From: Lacipirellulaceae bacterium
GTDB taxonomy: Bacteria > Planctomycetota > Planctomycetia > Pirellulales > Lacipirellulaceae
Length of the DNA stretch: 64,000 nucleotides
NCBI GenBank assembly: GCA_040218535.1
Contig: JAVJRG010000008.1
Span: 142,320 to 206,319, forward strand
Reading direction: 5' to 3'
In this document: positions 26,907 through 35,144 of the stretch, one piece after another
How positions within the stretch are numbered: the stretch's first letter is position 1
How the letters are laid out: the number at the start of each line of letters is the position of its first letter
Notes under the pieces: generated by a model
What the model was told of the DNA's origin: nothing
The model's input: only the letters and a program-made list of their open reading frames with translations
The model's database searches: none
Program-made: the position numbers and the translations under genes

Positions 26907-28415
26907 TCAGCCACCCTTTGTCTCGGCGTTCGCTTCGACCGTTTCAACGGCGACCTTGGGTAGCATCCCTTGCGGTTCTTTTGTCTCTTTGACTTCTGGA
27001 AGCGGCGGAAGATTGACTTCGGCGAGCAGGCTCTTTGGGTTCATCGCTACCGTATCAGATTCCTTCAGGCCTTCGCGGATGACGAAGAACTTATCGTTGG
27101 TTGGCCCCACTTCGACTTGCTTGGCGACCCACTTGTTCGCATCGCGTATAAAGCAGAAGAAATCTTTCCCGTGGGAGTAAACACTTTGCACGGGAGCTTG
27201 GATAACGTCGTCCTCCTCCAGGCACTTGATCGTTACGGAGGCGGTCATGCCCGAGCGCAGCTTTTCATCGGGTGAATCGATCGTGACGAACGCCTTGTAC
27301 TCTTTCACATTCGCCTTGCGCCAGCTTGAAGGTTCCGCATAGCGATTCACGCTCTCAACTTCTCCGGTGAACGTGCGATCTCCCAGACCGACAGGGCTGA
27401 TTTTCGCAGGCATCCCCGGCTTGACGAATTGAATGAGCGACTCGTTCACGGTCAGTTCGACGCGCATCGAGGAGGGGTCGGGCAGCTTGATGATGGTTTG
27501 CCGTTCGCGAATAACGGCACCCTCTTCAACGACAAATTCTTCGCCGCCAAAGCGATTTCGATTATGAGCGTAAGTCACGACGCCGTCCTCGGGGGCGACG
27601 ATCATGCACTTGGCGATCTGATCTTCGATCTCTTTCAGTTTCGCCAATTCCAGCTCGTGACTCTTCTTGTCAGACTCCCACTTGGTCTTGGCAATGATGA
27701 TGTCGCTTTCCAACTGCTTGAGCATCTTTGCTTTGGTAAAGTCTTCCAGCACGCGAAGCTTGGTCTTGGCGGCTTCTAATTCCTTGCTCGACTTCTCAAC
27801 GGCGAAACGGTCCGCTTCCAGTTGCAAGTCATTCACATAGCCTTTAGCGGCCAGTTTCTTGCTATACTCGAAATACTCCTTCGCTCGGTTAAGGTTCTCC
27901 TCGGCGACGAAGATCTCGCTTTCGATCGTTTGTTTCTCTTGGACAAACGTGCCCTCGAGGTATTCCGTCTTGGCAATGACTGCTGTTTCGTAAGTATTCT
28001 TGGCCTCGACAACCACTGAAAGGTTTGTGTTGGCTGTGATCTGCCGTGAGGTACGCTCCGTATCTAAAGCAGAAGAGTCGAGCTCGACGAGGAAGTCGCC
28101 TTTCTTGACTTTCGTCCCCTCTTCAACGATCCGTAGGATCGCCAAACCGGGCGTATTTTGAGTCTTCACGGCAGAACGAACTTCGACAACGCCAGCAGAT
28201 TCAATCTCGCCACGCTCAGTGACCGTCAGCTTGAAGTCATCTCGTTTGACCTGGAACGTCACCGCGACCGTGTCCTCGCTGGTGTCAGACCGATTCTGCC
28301 ACCAGTAGTAGCCACCACCGCCAGCAGCAGCGAGCAATAGCAAAGCAACCAAGATGCCTGTCAGGCTGCTGCCGTGCCGTCGAACTCTTTGGCGTGGTTG
28401 TCGAAGAAAGCTCAT
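26907..28415 (-). CDS. HlyD/RND-type periplasmic adaptor subunit
   Basis: A 502-residue membrane-fusion protein: one N-terminal helix (LTGILVALLLLAAAGGGGYYWW), then a lipoyl-like half (RIVEEGTKVKKGDFLVELDSSALD), a long helical hairpin at about residues 120-270 rich in Glu, Lys and Ala, the second lipoyl half (MIVAPEDGVVTYAHN), and a beta-barrel domain (RVELTVNESLIQFVKPGMPAKI). It bridges the inner-membrane MacB-type pair and the TolC-type channel encoded on either side. The C-terminus is extended and Pro/Glu-rich. Confidence 0.87.
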   Translation of the reverse strand: MSFLRQPRQRVRRHGSSLTGILVALLLLAAAGGGGYYWWQNRSDTSEDTVAVTFQVKRDDFKLTVTERGEIESAGVVEVRSAVKTQNTPGLAILRIVEEGTKVKKGDFLVELDSSALDTERTSRQITANTNLSVVVEAKNTYETAVIAKTEYLEGTFVQEKQTIESEIFVAEENLNRAKEYFEYSKKLAAKGYVNDLQLEADRFAVEKSSKELEAAKTKLRVLEDFTKAKMLKQLESDIIIAKTKWESDKKSHELELAKLKEIEDQIAKCMIVAPEDGVVTYAHNRNRFGGEEFVVEEGAVIRERQTIIKLPDPSSMRVELTVNESLIQFVKPGMPAKISPVGLGDRTFTGEVESVNRYAEPSSWRKANVKEYKAFVTIDSPDEKLRSGMTASVTIKCLEEDDVIQAPVQSVYSHGKDFFCFIRDANKWVAKQVEVGPTNDKFFVIREGLKESDTVAMNPKSLLAEVNLPPLPEVKETKEPQGMLPKVAVETVEANAETKGG

Positions 28416-28506
28416 AGAACCGATCGTGTCGAGAAAGTCTGCGGTTGCGTATTTCGATTATACGCTAATCGCTTAGGCGATGTATTCCCTGCGTTCCTTT
28501 TCCCAG

Positions 28507-31287
28507 CTATTCCACCGGAGGCAAGCGGTACAGCTCAACCGCTCGAACCGGTTCCCAATAACCCACTGGCTGGACCCAACTGGCCCCGTCGATTGACCCG
28601 TCGAGCGATCCCTCGAGTGCTTCAGGCTGATCGAGCTCGGGACCCGCAGGCGGTTTGGGCAACGGTTCTGCAGGTGGGGCGATGCTTTCGGGAAGTTCCA
28701 ACGGATCGACCAGTTCGCCATCGAAGGACGTTTCCGGTGGTTCCGCGGGTAGGCAGAGGTCAGCAAGCAACGCCTTGTAGGGAATCTCCTGTTCGATTCG
28801 CAGGCCGGCCGGATCGAGTTCCATGAGGCCAAGATCGTGTTCCAAATTCAATCGTTGAACTTCGTAGTTGACCCAGACACTCAGGAAGTCGTTCTGGACG
28901 TTCAATAGATCAGAGAGAGATTGCACAAGGTCGCGGGCGGTTGTCGCTCCGAACTGTTCTTCGACTTCCGGCTTAGGAGGCTGGGAGAGTCGCAGTTGGG
29001 TGAGATCGACCTGCGAGATAGCAACCAGCACAGCCGCTCGACGGAGTTCGAAGTTGACTTCGTTGAGGCGAAGTTGGCGAAGCGTATTTCGTAGTCCCAG
29101 TGAAACCCCGTCGCGGAATTGATAGTAGTTGCGGCGTGCTTGTTGGTACTCAATCAGCGCTTGTCGATAAATGTTTCGCTCAGCGATACGAGTAATCGGC
29201 GGATCGAATTGTAGGCCGACTTGTAATCGCCCACGTGTATCACGCAACCGGAAAGGGTTATCACCGACGTTGCCGATGTCGCCATTGAACACCAGGCCAA
29301 AGTCGCTCTTGAGATCGTTGGCATTGAAGTAGATCAGCCGCCAGGAATCGACTAGTTGGGCACGTGCATTGGCCCAATCGCGACGATAGGCACTGGCGAT
29401 TTGCAACGCCTGCGCTGAAGTCAACTCGGTTGGCTCAATTGAGACAGACTCGAGTCGGGTTGCCGCTTGGACCAACGACAATTCAAGCAGCGTGCTGGAG
29501 AGTTTGGTGAATCCTTCCACCATTCGGTTCAACTGTTCGGAGTTGTCCGTTTCCTTGCCAGCAATCTCTGCGAGTTCTGTCCAAAGCGACTCCAGTCTCC
29601 GCTGGAGCAGAAGATACTCCGCCTGTCGCTTTTGCGCCCGGGCTTCTAGCTGGCTGACCTCGAACAGCGCCGGGTCAATGTTCGCCTCTCTCGCCTCGTC
29701 TCGCTGAGAAAGACTTTCCAGCGACTCTTTTCTTGCAGGTAGTTCCTTCTCAAACGTGAGGAAGTCTTCCTCGACCGCTGCTAGTTGCTGCTCAACGAGT
29801 CCTCGCAGTCGGACAAGCTCGATTGACCAATCCATGTCTTCGAGAATCGGCCCAGCGTTTTCGTCAGCTTCGGCTAACTCGGCTCGAAGCCCGCGCAGCT
29901 CGTCGAGCAATTCGCTGACTTCGGACTGAACCTTGTCAAGTTCTGGATCGACCAGTTGGAAGCGGTCGAGCAATGGATCCTGCACTCTCAGCGGCAAGTC
30001 AGGTGGTAGGCCGAGTGAAAACTTAAATCCATCAAGTGACGCCTGATAGAAGGTTTCTGCCGTCAGCAGTTGGCTCTGTGCATTGAAGAGTGCTTGTTGT
30101 GCGAGTTCCACTTGGAAACGATCGATGCGGCCAGCATCATACGAGGCTTGTAATTGCTCGTAACTCTCACGCAATGCAGCGACGTTCGCTCTCTGATTGC
30201 GAATCTGTTGAGCACTCTGCAAAAGTCCCAGGAATCCACCCGCGCCTTGCGCACCCGCACCGCCTGTGAAACCGCCTCCGGCACCACCGCCGCCCCCGCC
30301 GAAATTGTTGAATCCAAAGTTTCCGACGTTTCCGAAACCACCACCGCCGACACCGGTAAACCCTTCCAGGCCGCTGCCGCCAAAGAAGCCGCCGCGTCGC
30401 GAGGCACCTTGACCTGGATCGCGTCCGGTGAGGATGTTCAAGTAGAAACCACGCCGGAAGCGTTCCATGCTACGCACGTTTGCCAACAGTGCACGCTCGG
30501 AGATTGTCAACGTCTCTAGAACGCGGGCACGTCCCGCTCCACGGAGCAGTGGTTGGACGAGTGAAAAGTTGAGCAAGGTGTTGCTGGAGTAATCATCAGG
30601 ACCGGCGAACTGCCAGACGAGTGAGTTCGCCAACCCGACGACCAATTGCCCGCCAGTCGCTGTGAGACGCTGCGCGCGAAACTGATTGCCCGGTCGGGAT
30701 GGGGCTACAACGAGCTGGCTTGAAGAGTCGCCCGTCCCGCTTCGGTCTCGCCCGTCAGCCGTAAACAACACCTCTGAGCCGCCAAAGAATTGCGTGTCGA
30801 ATCGGAATCGCTCGAAGGAGACGTCGAGCGCTGAGAGATACAACTCCTCGAGCTCGCGCTGATATCGTGTCGAGTGCAGCAACGCCGTGCTAACTGCATC
30901 GCGCGAGTCGAGCGTCAGAAAGCCTTCTTCATCCTGCGGAACGAAGGTCAACCACTCTGGATTCTCAACGAAGGGGGTCTCCGGCAAGCAACGCCAACAT
31001 TTCGAGCCTTTTTTGCAATCCACACAGTCCATGTAGCGGTGCGAAAACGGATCGTCAGGCGGCATTGGCTCGCAATCAGGATCGAACGGGTCGAACATTC
31101 GCGAACGTGGATCGATCGTGATGTGGAAGTCTTCGGGCAGCGAGCCGAGCGTATTGGCTTTTTGGGCGGTCAAACATTCAGCCTCAGCGTCGGCTTGCTG
31201 CCGATACTTGGGCAGTGCCCCGCACTTGAAGCAAGCGCAGCCCGAGGAAAGTAGGGCGAGAAGCAAAAGGATCGAGGAGCTACGCAT
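28507..31287 (-). CDS. Very large TolC-family outer-membrane lipoprotein
   Basis: A 926-residue protein, about twice the usual TolC size. The N-terminus is a lipoprotein signal (LLLLALLSSGC, acylated Cys at about residue 17), followed by a Cys-rich stretch with CVDCKKGSKCWRC. The TolC-type coiled-coil repeats follow, ending with LSQPPKPEVEEQFGATTARDLVQSLSDLLNVQNDFLSVWVNYEVQRLNLEHDL, a hallmark of the family. At about residues 292-354 there is an insertion composed mostly of Gly, Phe and Asn (GGGGGGAGGGFTGGAG), and a second coiled segment at about 400-600 is unusually long. Start ATG overlaps the stop of the MarR-like gene (TGATG); the upstream TTG frame from 31368 is rejected. Confidence 0.83.
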   Translation of the reverse strand: MRSSSILLLLALLSSGCACFKCGALPKYRQQADAEAECLTAQKANTLGSLPEDFHITIDPRSRMFDPFDPDCEPMPPDDPFSHRYMDCVDCKKGSKCWRCLPETPFVENPEWLTFVPQDEEGFLTLDSRDAVSTALLHSTRYQRELEELYLSALDVSFERFRFDTQFFGGSEVLFTADGRDRSGTGDSSSQLVVAPSRPGNQFRAQRLTATGGQLVVGLANSLVWQFAGPDDYSSNTLLNFSLVQPLLRGAGRARVLETLTISERALLANVRSMERFRRGFYLNILTGRDPGQGASRRGGFFGGSGLEGFTGVGGGGFGNVGNFGFNNFGGGGGGAGGGFTGGAGAQGAGGFLGLLQSAQQIRNQRANVAALRESYEQLQASYDAGRIDRFQVELAQQALFNAQSQLLTAETFYQASLDGFKFSLGLPPDLPLRVQDPLLDRFQLVDPELDKVQSEVSELLDELRGLRAELAEADENAGPILEDMDWSIELVRLRGLVEQQLAAVEEDFLTFEKELPARKESLESLSQRDEAREANIDPALFEVSQLEARAQKRQAEYLLLQRRLESLWTELAEIAGKETDNSEQLNRMVEGFTKLSSTLLELSLVQAATRLESVSIEPTELTSAQALQIASAYRRDWANARAQLVDSWRLIYFNANDLKSDFGLVFNGDIGNVGDNPFRLRDTRGRLQVGLQFDPPITRIAERNIYRQALIEYQQARRNYYQFRDGVSLGLRNTLRQLRLNEVNFELRRAAVLVAISQVDLTQLRLSQPPKPEVEEQFGATTARDLVQSLSDLLNVQNDFLSVWVNYEVQRLNLEHDLGLMELDPAGLRIEQEIPYKALLADLCLPAEPPETSFDGELVDPLELPESIAPPAEPLPKPPAGPELDQPEALEGSLDGSIDGASWVQPVGYWEPVRAVELYRLPPVE

Positions 31288-31673
31288 CAGGCGGCTCCTT
31301 TCATCCAGGTAATTCCCCCGGTCGTGAGGCTGGTCAAGAGTGTCACGCCGCCGATGGCCAGTTGCCAAGTCTGTCGCCGCCGATCTTGTCGATCTTTGCT
31401 ACAAGCGATCAACCGTCGCTTTCGCATGGCTTCAACGGAGGCACTGACTTGAGCTGTGGAGACGCCGAGTGCTTCTGCGAGTGACTTCTGGTCGACTTTT
31501 TTCCCGGAGCGCAAGTGCCACAACAGGCGGAACTCGACTTCGGAGATTTCTCTTGAGCCGATCAGTTGTTTCAGTCTTCGCGTCGCCTCGCGGCCCGTCG
31601 CGATTTGGTCGCAGAGAGAGTCGATTTCTTCGACGCTGATGCATATCGGCTGCGGTGATTTTGAATCGTTCAT
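31287..31673 (-). CDS. MarR-like winged-helix protein with a C-terminal membrane helix
   Basis: A 128-residue protein. Residues about 25-95 form a winged helix: SEVEFRLLWHLRSGKKVDQKSLAEALGVSTAQVSASVEAMRKRRLI, followed by the wing CSKDRQDRRRQTWQL. The last 25 residues (LAIGGVTLLTSLTTGGITWM) are a single hydrophobic helix, so the regulator should sit at the inner membrane with its DNA-binding domain inside. Its stop codon overlaps the TolC-type start, so it heads the export operon. The ATG at 31673 lies within an operator-like palindrome, which suggests autoregulation. A TTG at 31691 is an alternative start. Confidence 0.72.
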   Translation of the reverse strand: MNDSKSPQPICISVEEIDSLCDQIATGREATRRLKQLIGSREISEVEFRLLWHLRSGKKVDQKSLAEALGVSTAQVSASVEAMRKRRLIACSKDRQDRRRQTWQLAIGGVTLLTSLTTGGITWMKGAA

Positions 31674-31750
31674 CTTTGAACGATTCGGCAACGCAGCAGC
31701 TCAGCCTTGAAAGATTCGGAGACGGATGATTCAGAACTGAACGATTCAGC
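31663..31750. promoter_or_regulatory. Operator-like repeat array ahead of the MarR-like gene
   Basis: GAATCGTTCA (31663-31672) and its exact reverse complement TGAACGATTC (31677-31686) form a palindrome over the start codon. Two further copies of the same half-site follow: TGAAAGATTC at 31708 and TGAACGATTC at 31738, the latter within CTGAACGATTCAG. The three same-direction copies are 31 and 30 bases apart, close to three helical turns. Confidence 0.6.
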
Positions 31751-31870
31751 AGTGCTAGCACAGTAACACCACGCTCCGCGTGGTTGGAATTGCCAGTGGA
31801 CGACAAATGAAAGTTGACAGTTTGCTGGCGAGTCACCGTCAAAGCATCATCTAGGGACTAGCGAGGGGCT

Positions 31871-31889
31871 AACCACGGGGACCGTGGTT
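31871..31889. repeat. Short perfect hairpin
   Basis: AACCACGG (31871-31878) and CCGTGGTT (31882-31889) pair perfectly around GGA. It abuts the stop codon of the SMP-30-like gene. The T run is on the plus strand, so it is not a terminator for that gene. Confidence 0.5.
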
Positions 31890-32915
31890 TTACTGTAGTT
31901 GCACGCGACACAGCCGCTGGTGATTCGTCATATACAGTCGCTTGCCGTTTTCGCCGAACGCACAGTTGGCGACCTTCCCCCCGGGCCGGATTGTGCCCAG
32001 GTGCTTGCCCTCAGGACTAATAATCAAGACTCCGCCTGGTCCTGTAGCGAAGAGATTACCCGCGGGATCGACTTTCATTCCGTCGGGCATCCCAGGTCGG
32101 TCCTTTGCAAGCTCACTGGCGTCGAAGAAAACGCGTCCCTTGCCGATTGTGCCGTCTTCTTGGATCGGATAAGCGATGATTACCGGCTTTCGTGGGTCGG
32201 ATTGAGCCACGTACAACGTCTTCTCATCCGGTGAGAGCGCGATGCCGTTGGGGGCGTGCAATTCCTTTGTCAGTAGCGTGACTTTGCCGTCCGTACCCAG
32301 TCGATAAACGCCTTGAAAGTCGAGTTCCTTCCGAGGGTCGTCCCACTTGCCATGCAGACCGTAGGGTGGGTCTGTGAAATAGATGGCACCGCTGGAATGA
32401 ACCGCCAGGTCGTTAGGGCTGTTGAAGCGTTTACCCTCATAGTTATCGATAAGAGTTTTGTACGCGGGCTTTGCTTCGCTGATCGGAACGTCGAGCAACG
32501 CCAAGCGACGATCACCATGCTGGCAAAGCAGTAGCCCTCCCTCTCCGTCCAGTGAGAGGCCATTCGAGCCAGACTCTGGGCTGTTGGTCGCTTCGCCCGT
32601 GAAACCCGAGGGCTTCAGGAAGTCGGACAGTCCCTTCTGTTCATCCCACCGGTGGACTACGTTATTCGGCACATCAGAGAAGAGCAAAAAACCATCGCTG
32701 ATCGCGTCCTTTTGAGGAATCCAAACGGGTCCCTCGCTCCAAGTGAAGCCTTCAGCAAGGACTTCGATCTTCGCGTCAGGCGGCACGAGCGCGTCCATGG
32801 CCGAGTCAAGCCGTTCAATCTCCCCGGTGGCCTTATATTCCTTTGCGAAAGTCGTAGAGCAAAAGAAAGCCAGAACGTTGACCAAGACGAGAGACAAAAA
32901 TCGAAAGTTTTTCAC
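31890..32915 (-). CDS. Secreted SMP-30/gluconolactonase/LRE family protein
   Basis: A 341-residue exported six-bladed propeller. GTG 32915, preceded by AGGAA, starts the signal peptide (FLSLVLVNVLAFFCSTTFA). The metal-binding and active-site segments of the family are visible: FTWSEGPVWIP (Glu), SNGLSLDGEGGLLLCQHGDRR, RFNSPNDLAVHSSGAIYFTDPPYG (Asn, Asp) and HAPNGIALSPDEKTLYVAQSD. It would hydrolyse a sugar lactone in the periplasm. The following dehydrogenase gene on the same strand makes lactones plausible substrates. Confidence 0.83.
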   Translation of the reverse strand: MKNFRFLSLVLVNVLAFFCSTTFAKEYKATGEIERLDSAMDALVPPDAKIEVLAEGFTWSEGPVWIPQKDAISDGFLLFSDVPNNVVHRWDEQKGLSDFLKPSGFTGEATNSPESGSNGLSLDGEGGLLLCQHGDRRLALLDVPISEAKPAYKTLIDNYEGKRFNSPNDLAVHSSGAIYFTDPPYGLHGKWDDPRKELDFQGVYRLGTDGKVTLLTKELHAPNGIALSPDEKTLYVAQSDPRKPVIIAYPIQEDGTIGKGRVFFDASELAKDRPGMPDGMKVDPAGNLFATGPGGVLIISPEGKHLGTIRPGGKVANCAFGENGKRLYMTNHQRLCRVQLQ

Positions 32916-32934
32916 GAGAGATTCCTGGGTTAGG

Positions 32935-32975
32935 ACACGGATTGCACGGTGAGACGGATCAAAATAAATCCGTGT
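32935..32975. repeat. Short inverted repeat (ACACGGATT type)
   Basis: ACACGGATT (32935-32943) and AATCCGTGT (32967-32975) are exact reverse complements; a further GCACGG and GACGG lie between them. The words match the arms of the larger elements near 50.0 kb. Confidence 0.5.
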
Positions 32976-32995
32976 TCGAATACAAACGTTACCAC

Positions 32996-34021
32996 TCAAC
33001 CAAGCTCAATCATCGCCTTCAGCACGCCCGTTTCTGGTTTGGTAAGCGAATCGAACTCGTCCACGACGCGCTCAAAGGGTGTCCGATGCGTAATCCACGG
33101 GTCGGTGTCGATCGTTCCTTCTTCGATCAGACTGATGATACGCGTAAAGTCTTGCGGCAACGCGTTGCGTGTTCCTTTGAGGGTCATCTCCGGGCGATGC
33201 AAGGCAGGGTGGGGGAACGTGATGTCTTCCGTCGTCACCCCTAGATACACCAGGGTGCCGCTTTGGGCGACGTAGCCTAGAGCACCGGCCATTGAGTGTT
33301 TGTTGCCCGTCGCGTCACAAACCAGAGCGTACTTATCGCCGCCAGTGATCGCTTGCATCTGCTCGACTTCGCTGCCATCCGCTTTGAAAACAATCGTGTG
33401 AGCCACGTCGTAAGTCTTCTTGCAGAATTCCAAGCGCGACTCGACCATGTCCATGATCGTGACAATGGCACCAGTGAGCCGGGTGAACTCGAGCATCGCC
33501 AGCCCAATCGGCCCGGCACCAATGATCAGCACGTGTTCGTCCTGCTCCGGCTGGCCACGCTCCGCCGCATGGCAGCCGATGGCTAGCGTTTCAACGAGTG
33601 CGAGTTGCTCGTAAGAGAGCTTGTCCGATTTGTGAAGTTTCTCGGCCTTCAGCTTGAAGCGTTCGCATAGCCCGCCATCGAACATGACGCCAAGCACTTG
33701 CATGTTCGCACAACAGTTGCCACGGCCCTTACGGCAAGCGTAACAATTGCCGCAGTTCATGTAGGGTTCCACGCTGCATCGATCACCTACCTTCACGTTG
33801 GTTACGCCTTCGCCGACAGCCAGCACTTCAACGCCAAGTTCGTGGCCGGGGGTGCGTGGGAAATCAAAGAAGGGGAACTTCCCCAAATAAGCGCTCGTAT
33901 CCGTACCGCAGACACCCATCCGATGCGTGGCCACCAACGCCTCTCCAGGACCTGGTTGGCCTGGGTCTTCAACGTCAACTTCGGCAAGTTTCTTCGGTCC
34001 TTGGAACTGAACGGCTTTCAT
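32996..34021 (-). CDS. Zinc-dependent medium-chain alcohol/sugar dehydrogenase
   Basis: A 341-residue cytosolic enzyme of the MDR superfamily. Catalytic zinc ligands: Cys in GVCGTD and His-Glu in TPGHELGVEV; structural zinc site: CGNCYACRKGRGNCC. The Rossmann motif is IIGAGPIGLAML. It oxidises a secondary alcohol or sugar carbon with NAD(P)+; L-threonine or polyol/sugar dehydrogenases are the closest in motif. ATG 34021 gives the standard MKAVQF start; the longer frame to 34093 is not supported. It lies beside, and opposite in direction to, the UxaE-like gene cluster. Confidence 0.85.
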   Translation of the reverse strand: MKAVQFQGPKKLAEVDVEDPGQPGPGEALVATHRMGVCGTDTSAYLGKFPFFDFPRTPGHELGVEVLAVGEGVTNVKVGDRCSVEPYMNCGNCYACRKGRGNCCANMQVLGVMFDGGLCERFKLKAEKLHKSDKLSYEQLALVETLAIGCHAAERGQPEQDEHVLIIGAGPIGLAMLEFTRLTGAIVTIMDMVESRLEFCKKTYDVAHTIVFKADGSEVEQMQAITGGDKYALVCDATGNKHSMAGALGYVAQSGTLVYLGVTTEDITFPHPALHRPEMTLKGTRNALPQDFTRIISLIEEGTIDTDPWITHRTPFERVVDEFDSLTKPETGVLKAMIELG

Positions 34022-34151
34022 GGGATATAGTCTGCTGATAGGTTGTGAAAAACTTAAAGCGGCTAGATTATGTTGGTAATAAATTGACTGCAAGTCGATG
34101 CTGAGTTTTCTTCTCTAGTTATAATTCGTTTTGTCTATCGTATTGGAAACA

Positions 34152-34169
34152 AATTGTACCAGTACAATT
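34152..34169. promoter_or_regulatory. 18-base palindromic operator candidate
   Basis: AATTGTACCAGTACAATT is a perfect palindrome (eight-base arms, two-base centre), 22 bases ahead of ATG 34191 and between divergent genes. It is typical of a site for a dimeric repressor. Confidence 0.5.
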
Positions 34170-34190
34170 ACCGTGTTTTAGAGGGCTGTT

Positions 34191-35024
34191 ATGAGTATTG
34201 AGGGAAATCAGTCACAAGAGGGCTGGTATATCCTGCAGATTACTGGAGGTCCGTACACAGACTCACAACTGAAACAGCTGATGAGCGAAGCAGAAATCGA
34301 GCAGAACACACTCCTGACACATACATCTAAAACTAAGAATCGTATCATAGAAGCCAAGCAGATACGCGAATTGCGAGAGTTAGCGAAAAGTAAAGCACAC
34401 ATCGCACCTACTCCCGGAGTTGAAGTTTGCGAATTCAAGGGAGAAATACTAGGCATGACAACTCTTGAAGACTACACCCTGCGTCATCATAGAACACTCA
34501 CCGAACACAACGAGCCAACTCCACAACGAACCGATCTCATGTGTCCTTCGGCAGTTGAATCCGTGTTCGCTGAGACTTGGTATAAAGAGGCTGGTATCGT
34601 CCACGCCCGCATAGCCTTTCCCTTTGAGTCAATTCAATCTGCCTACGATGAAAGTCGTTGGTTTGCTGTTGCAGGTAAAATTGAAACGGTCGCCGGCGCG
34701 CAACTGAAAGATTTGATACATGGTTTTATTGATGGAGTGCTATTCAAGGTGTTTGGCTACTTCGATTCGGCAGAGTTTTCATCTGTGAAGAGAGCGTTTC
34801 TCACTAAGTATGGTGAACCGACTGAATCTTCCATGATGGCCCATCAAAAATCGTATGGAGCCGTATTCAACGGTGAGAGAATCGTTTGGAATTTTGGTGA
34901 TTGCACAGTGTTGCTCAATCAGTTTTCTTATGATTTAGATACTGCCGACTTTCATATACTTCACGATGCACTGACCAACGAATTCGCATCTAGGGATCCG
35001 GGGCCTCAAGTTGATGATTTCTAG
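34191..35024 (+). CDS. Protein with GYF_2-like N-terminus, unknown function
   Basis: A 277-residue protein whose first 45 residues (GWYILQITGGPYTDSQLKQLM) resemble the GYF_2 domain seen in many planctomycete proteins. The remainder, including a KTKNRIIEAKQIREL helix and an FGYFDSAEFSSVKRAFLTKYG motif, matches no family I know. It has no signal peptide. The gene is clearly more AT-rich than its neighbours and uses codons such as ATA and TTA more often, so recent acquisition is possible. ATG 34191 follows GAGGG. Confidence 0.55.
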   Translation: MSIEGNQSQEGWYILQITGGPYTDSQLKQLMSEAEIEQNTLLTHTSKTKNRIIEAKQIRELRELAKSKAHIAPTPGVEVCEFKGEILGMTTLEDYTLRHHRTLTEHNEPTPQRTDLMCPSAVESVFAETWYKEAGIVHARIAFPFESIQSAYDESRWFAVAGKIETVAGAQLKDLIHGFIDGVLFKVFGYFDSAEFSSVKRAFLTKYGEPTESSMMAHQKSYGAVFNGERIVWNFGDCTVLLNQFSYDLDTADFHILHDALTNEFASRDPGPQVDDF

Positions 35025-35144
35025 AAATCTACGATGAAATGATTGCGCCTTTTGGATGTCTCATTCTGATTCGCCCTGCCAAGTAAAATAAAATCCTGCA
35101 TCACAAAAGAATGAATATGAATTTCTAAATCAGCAAGGAATCTA

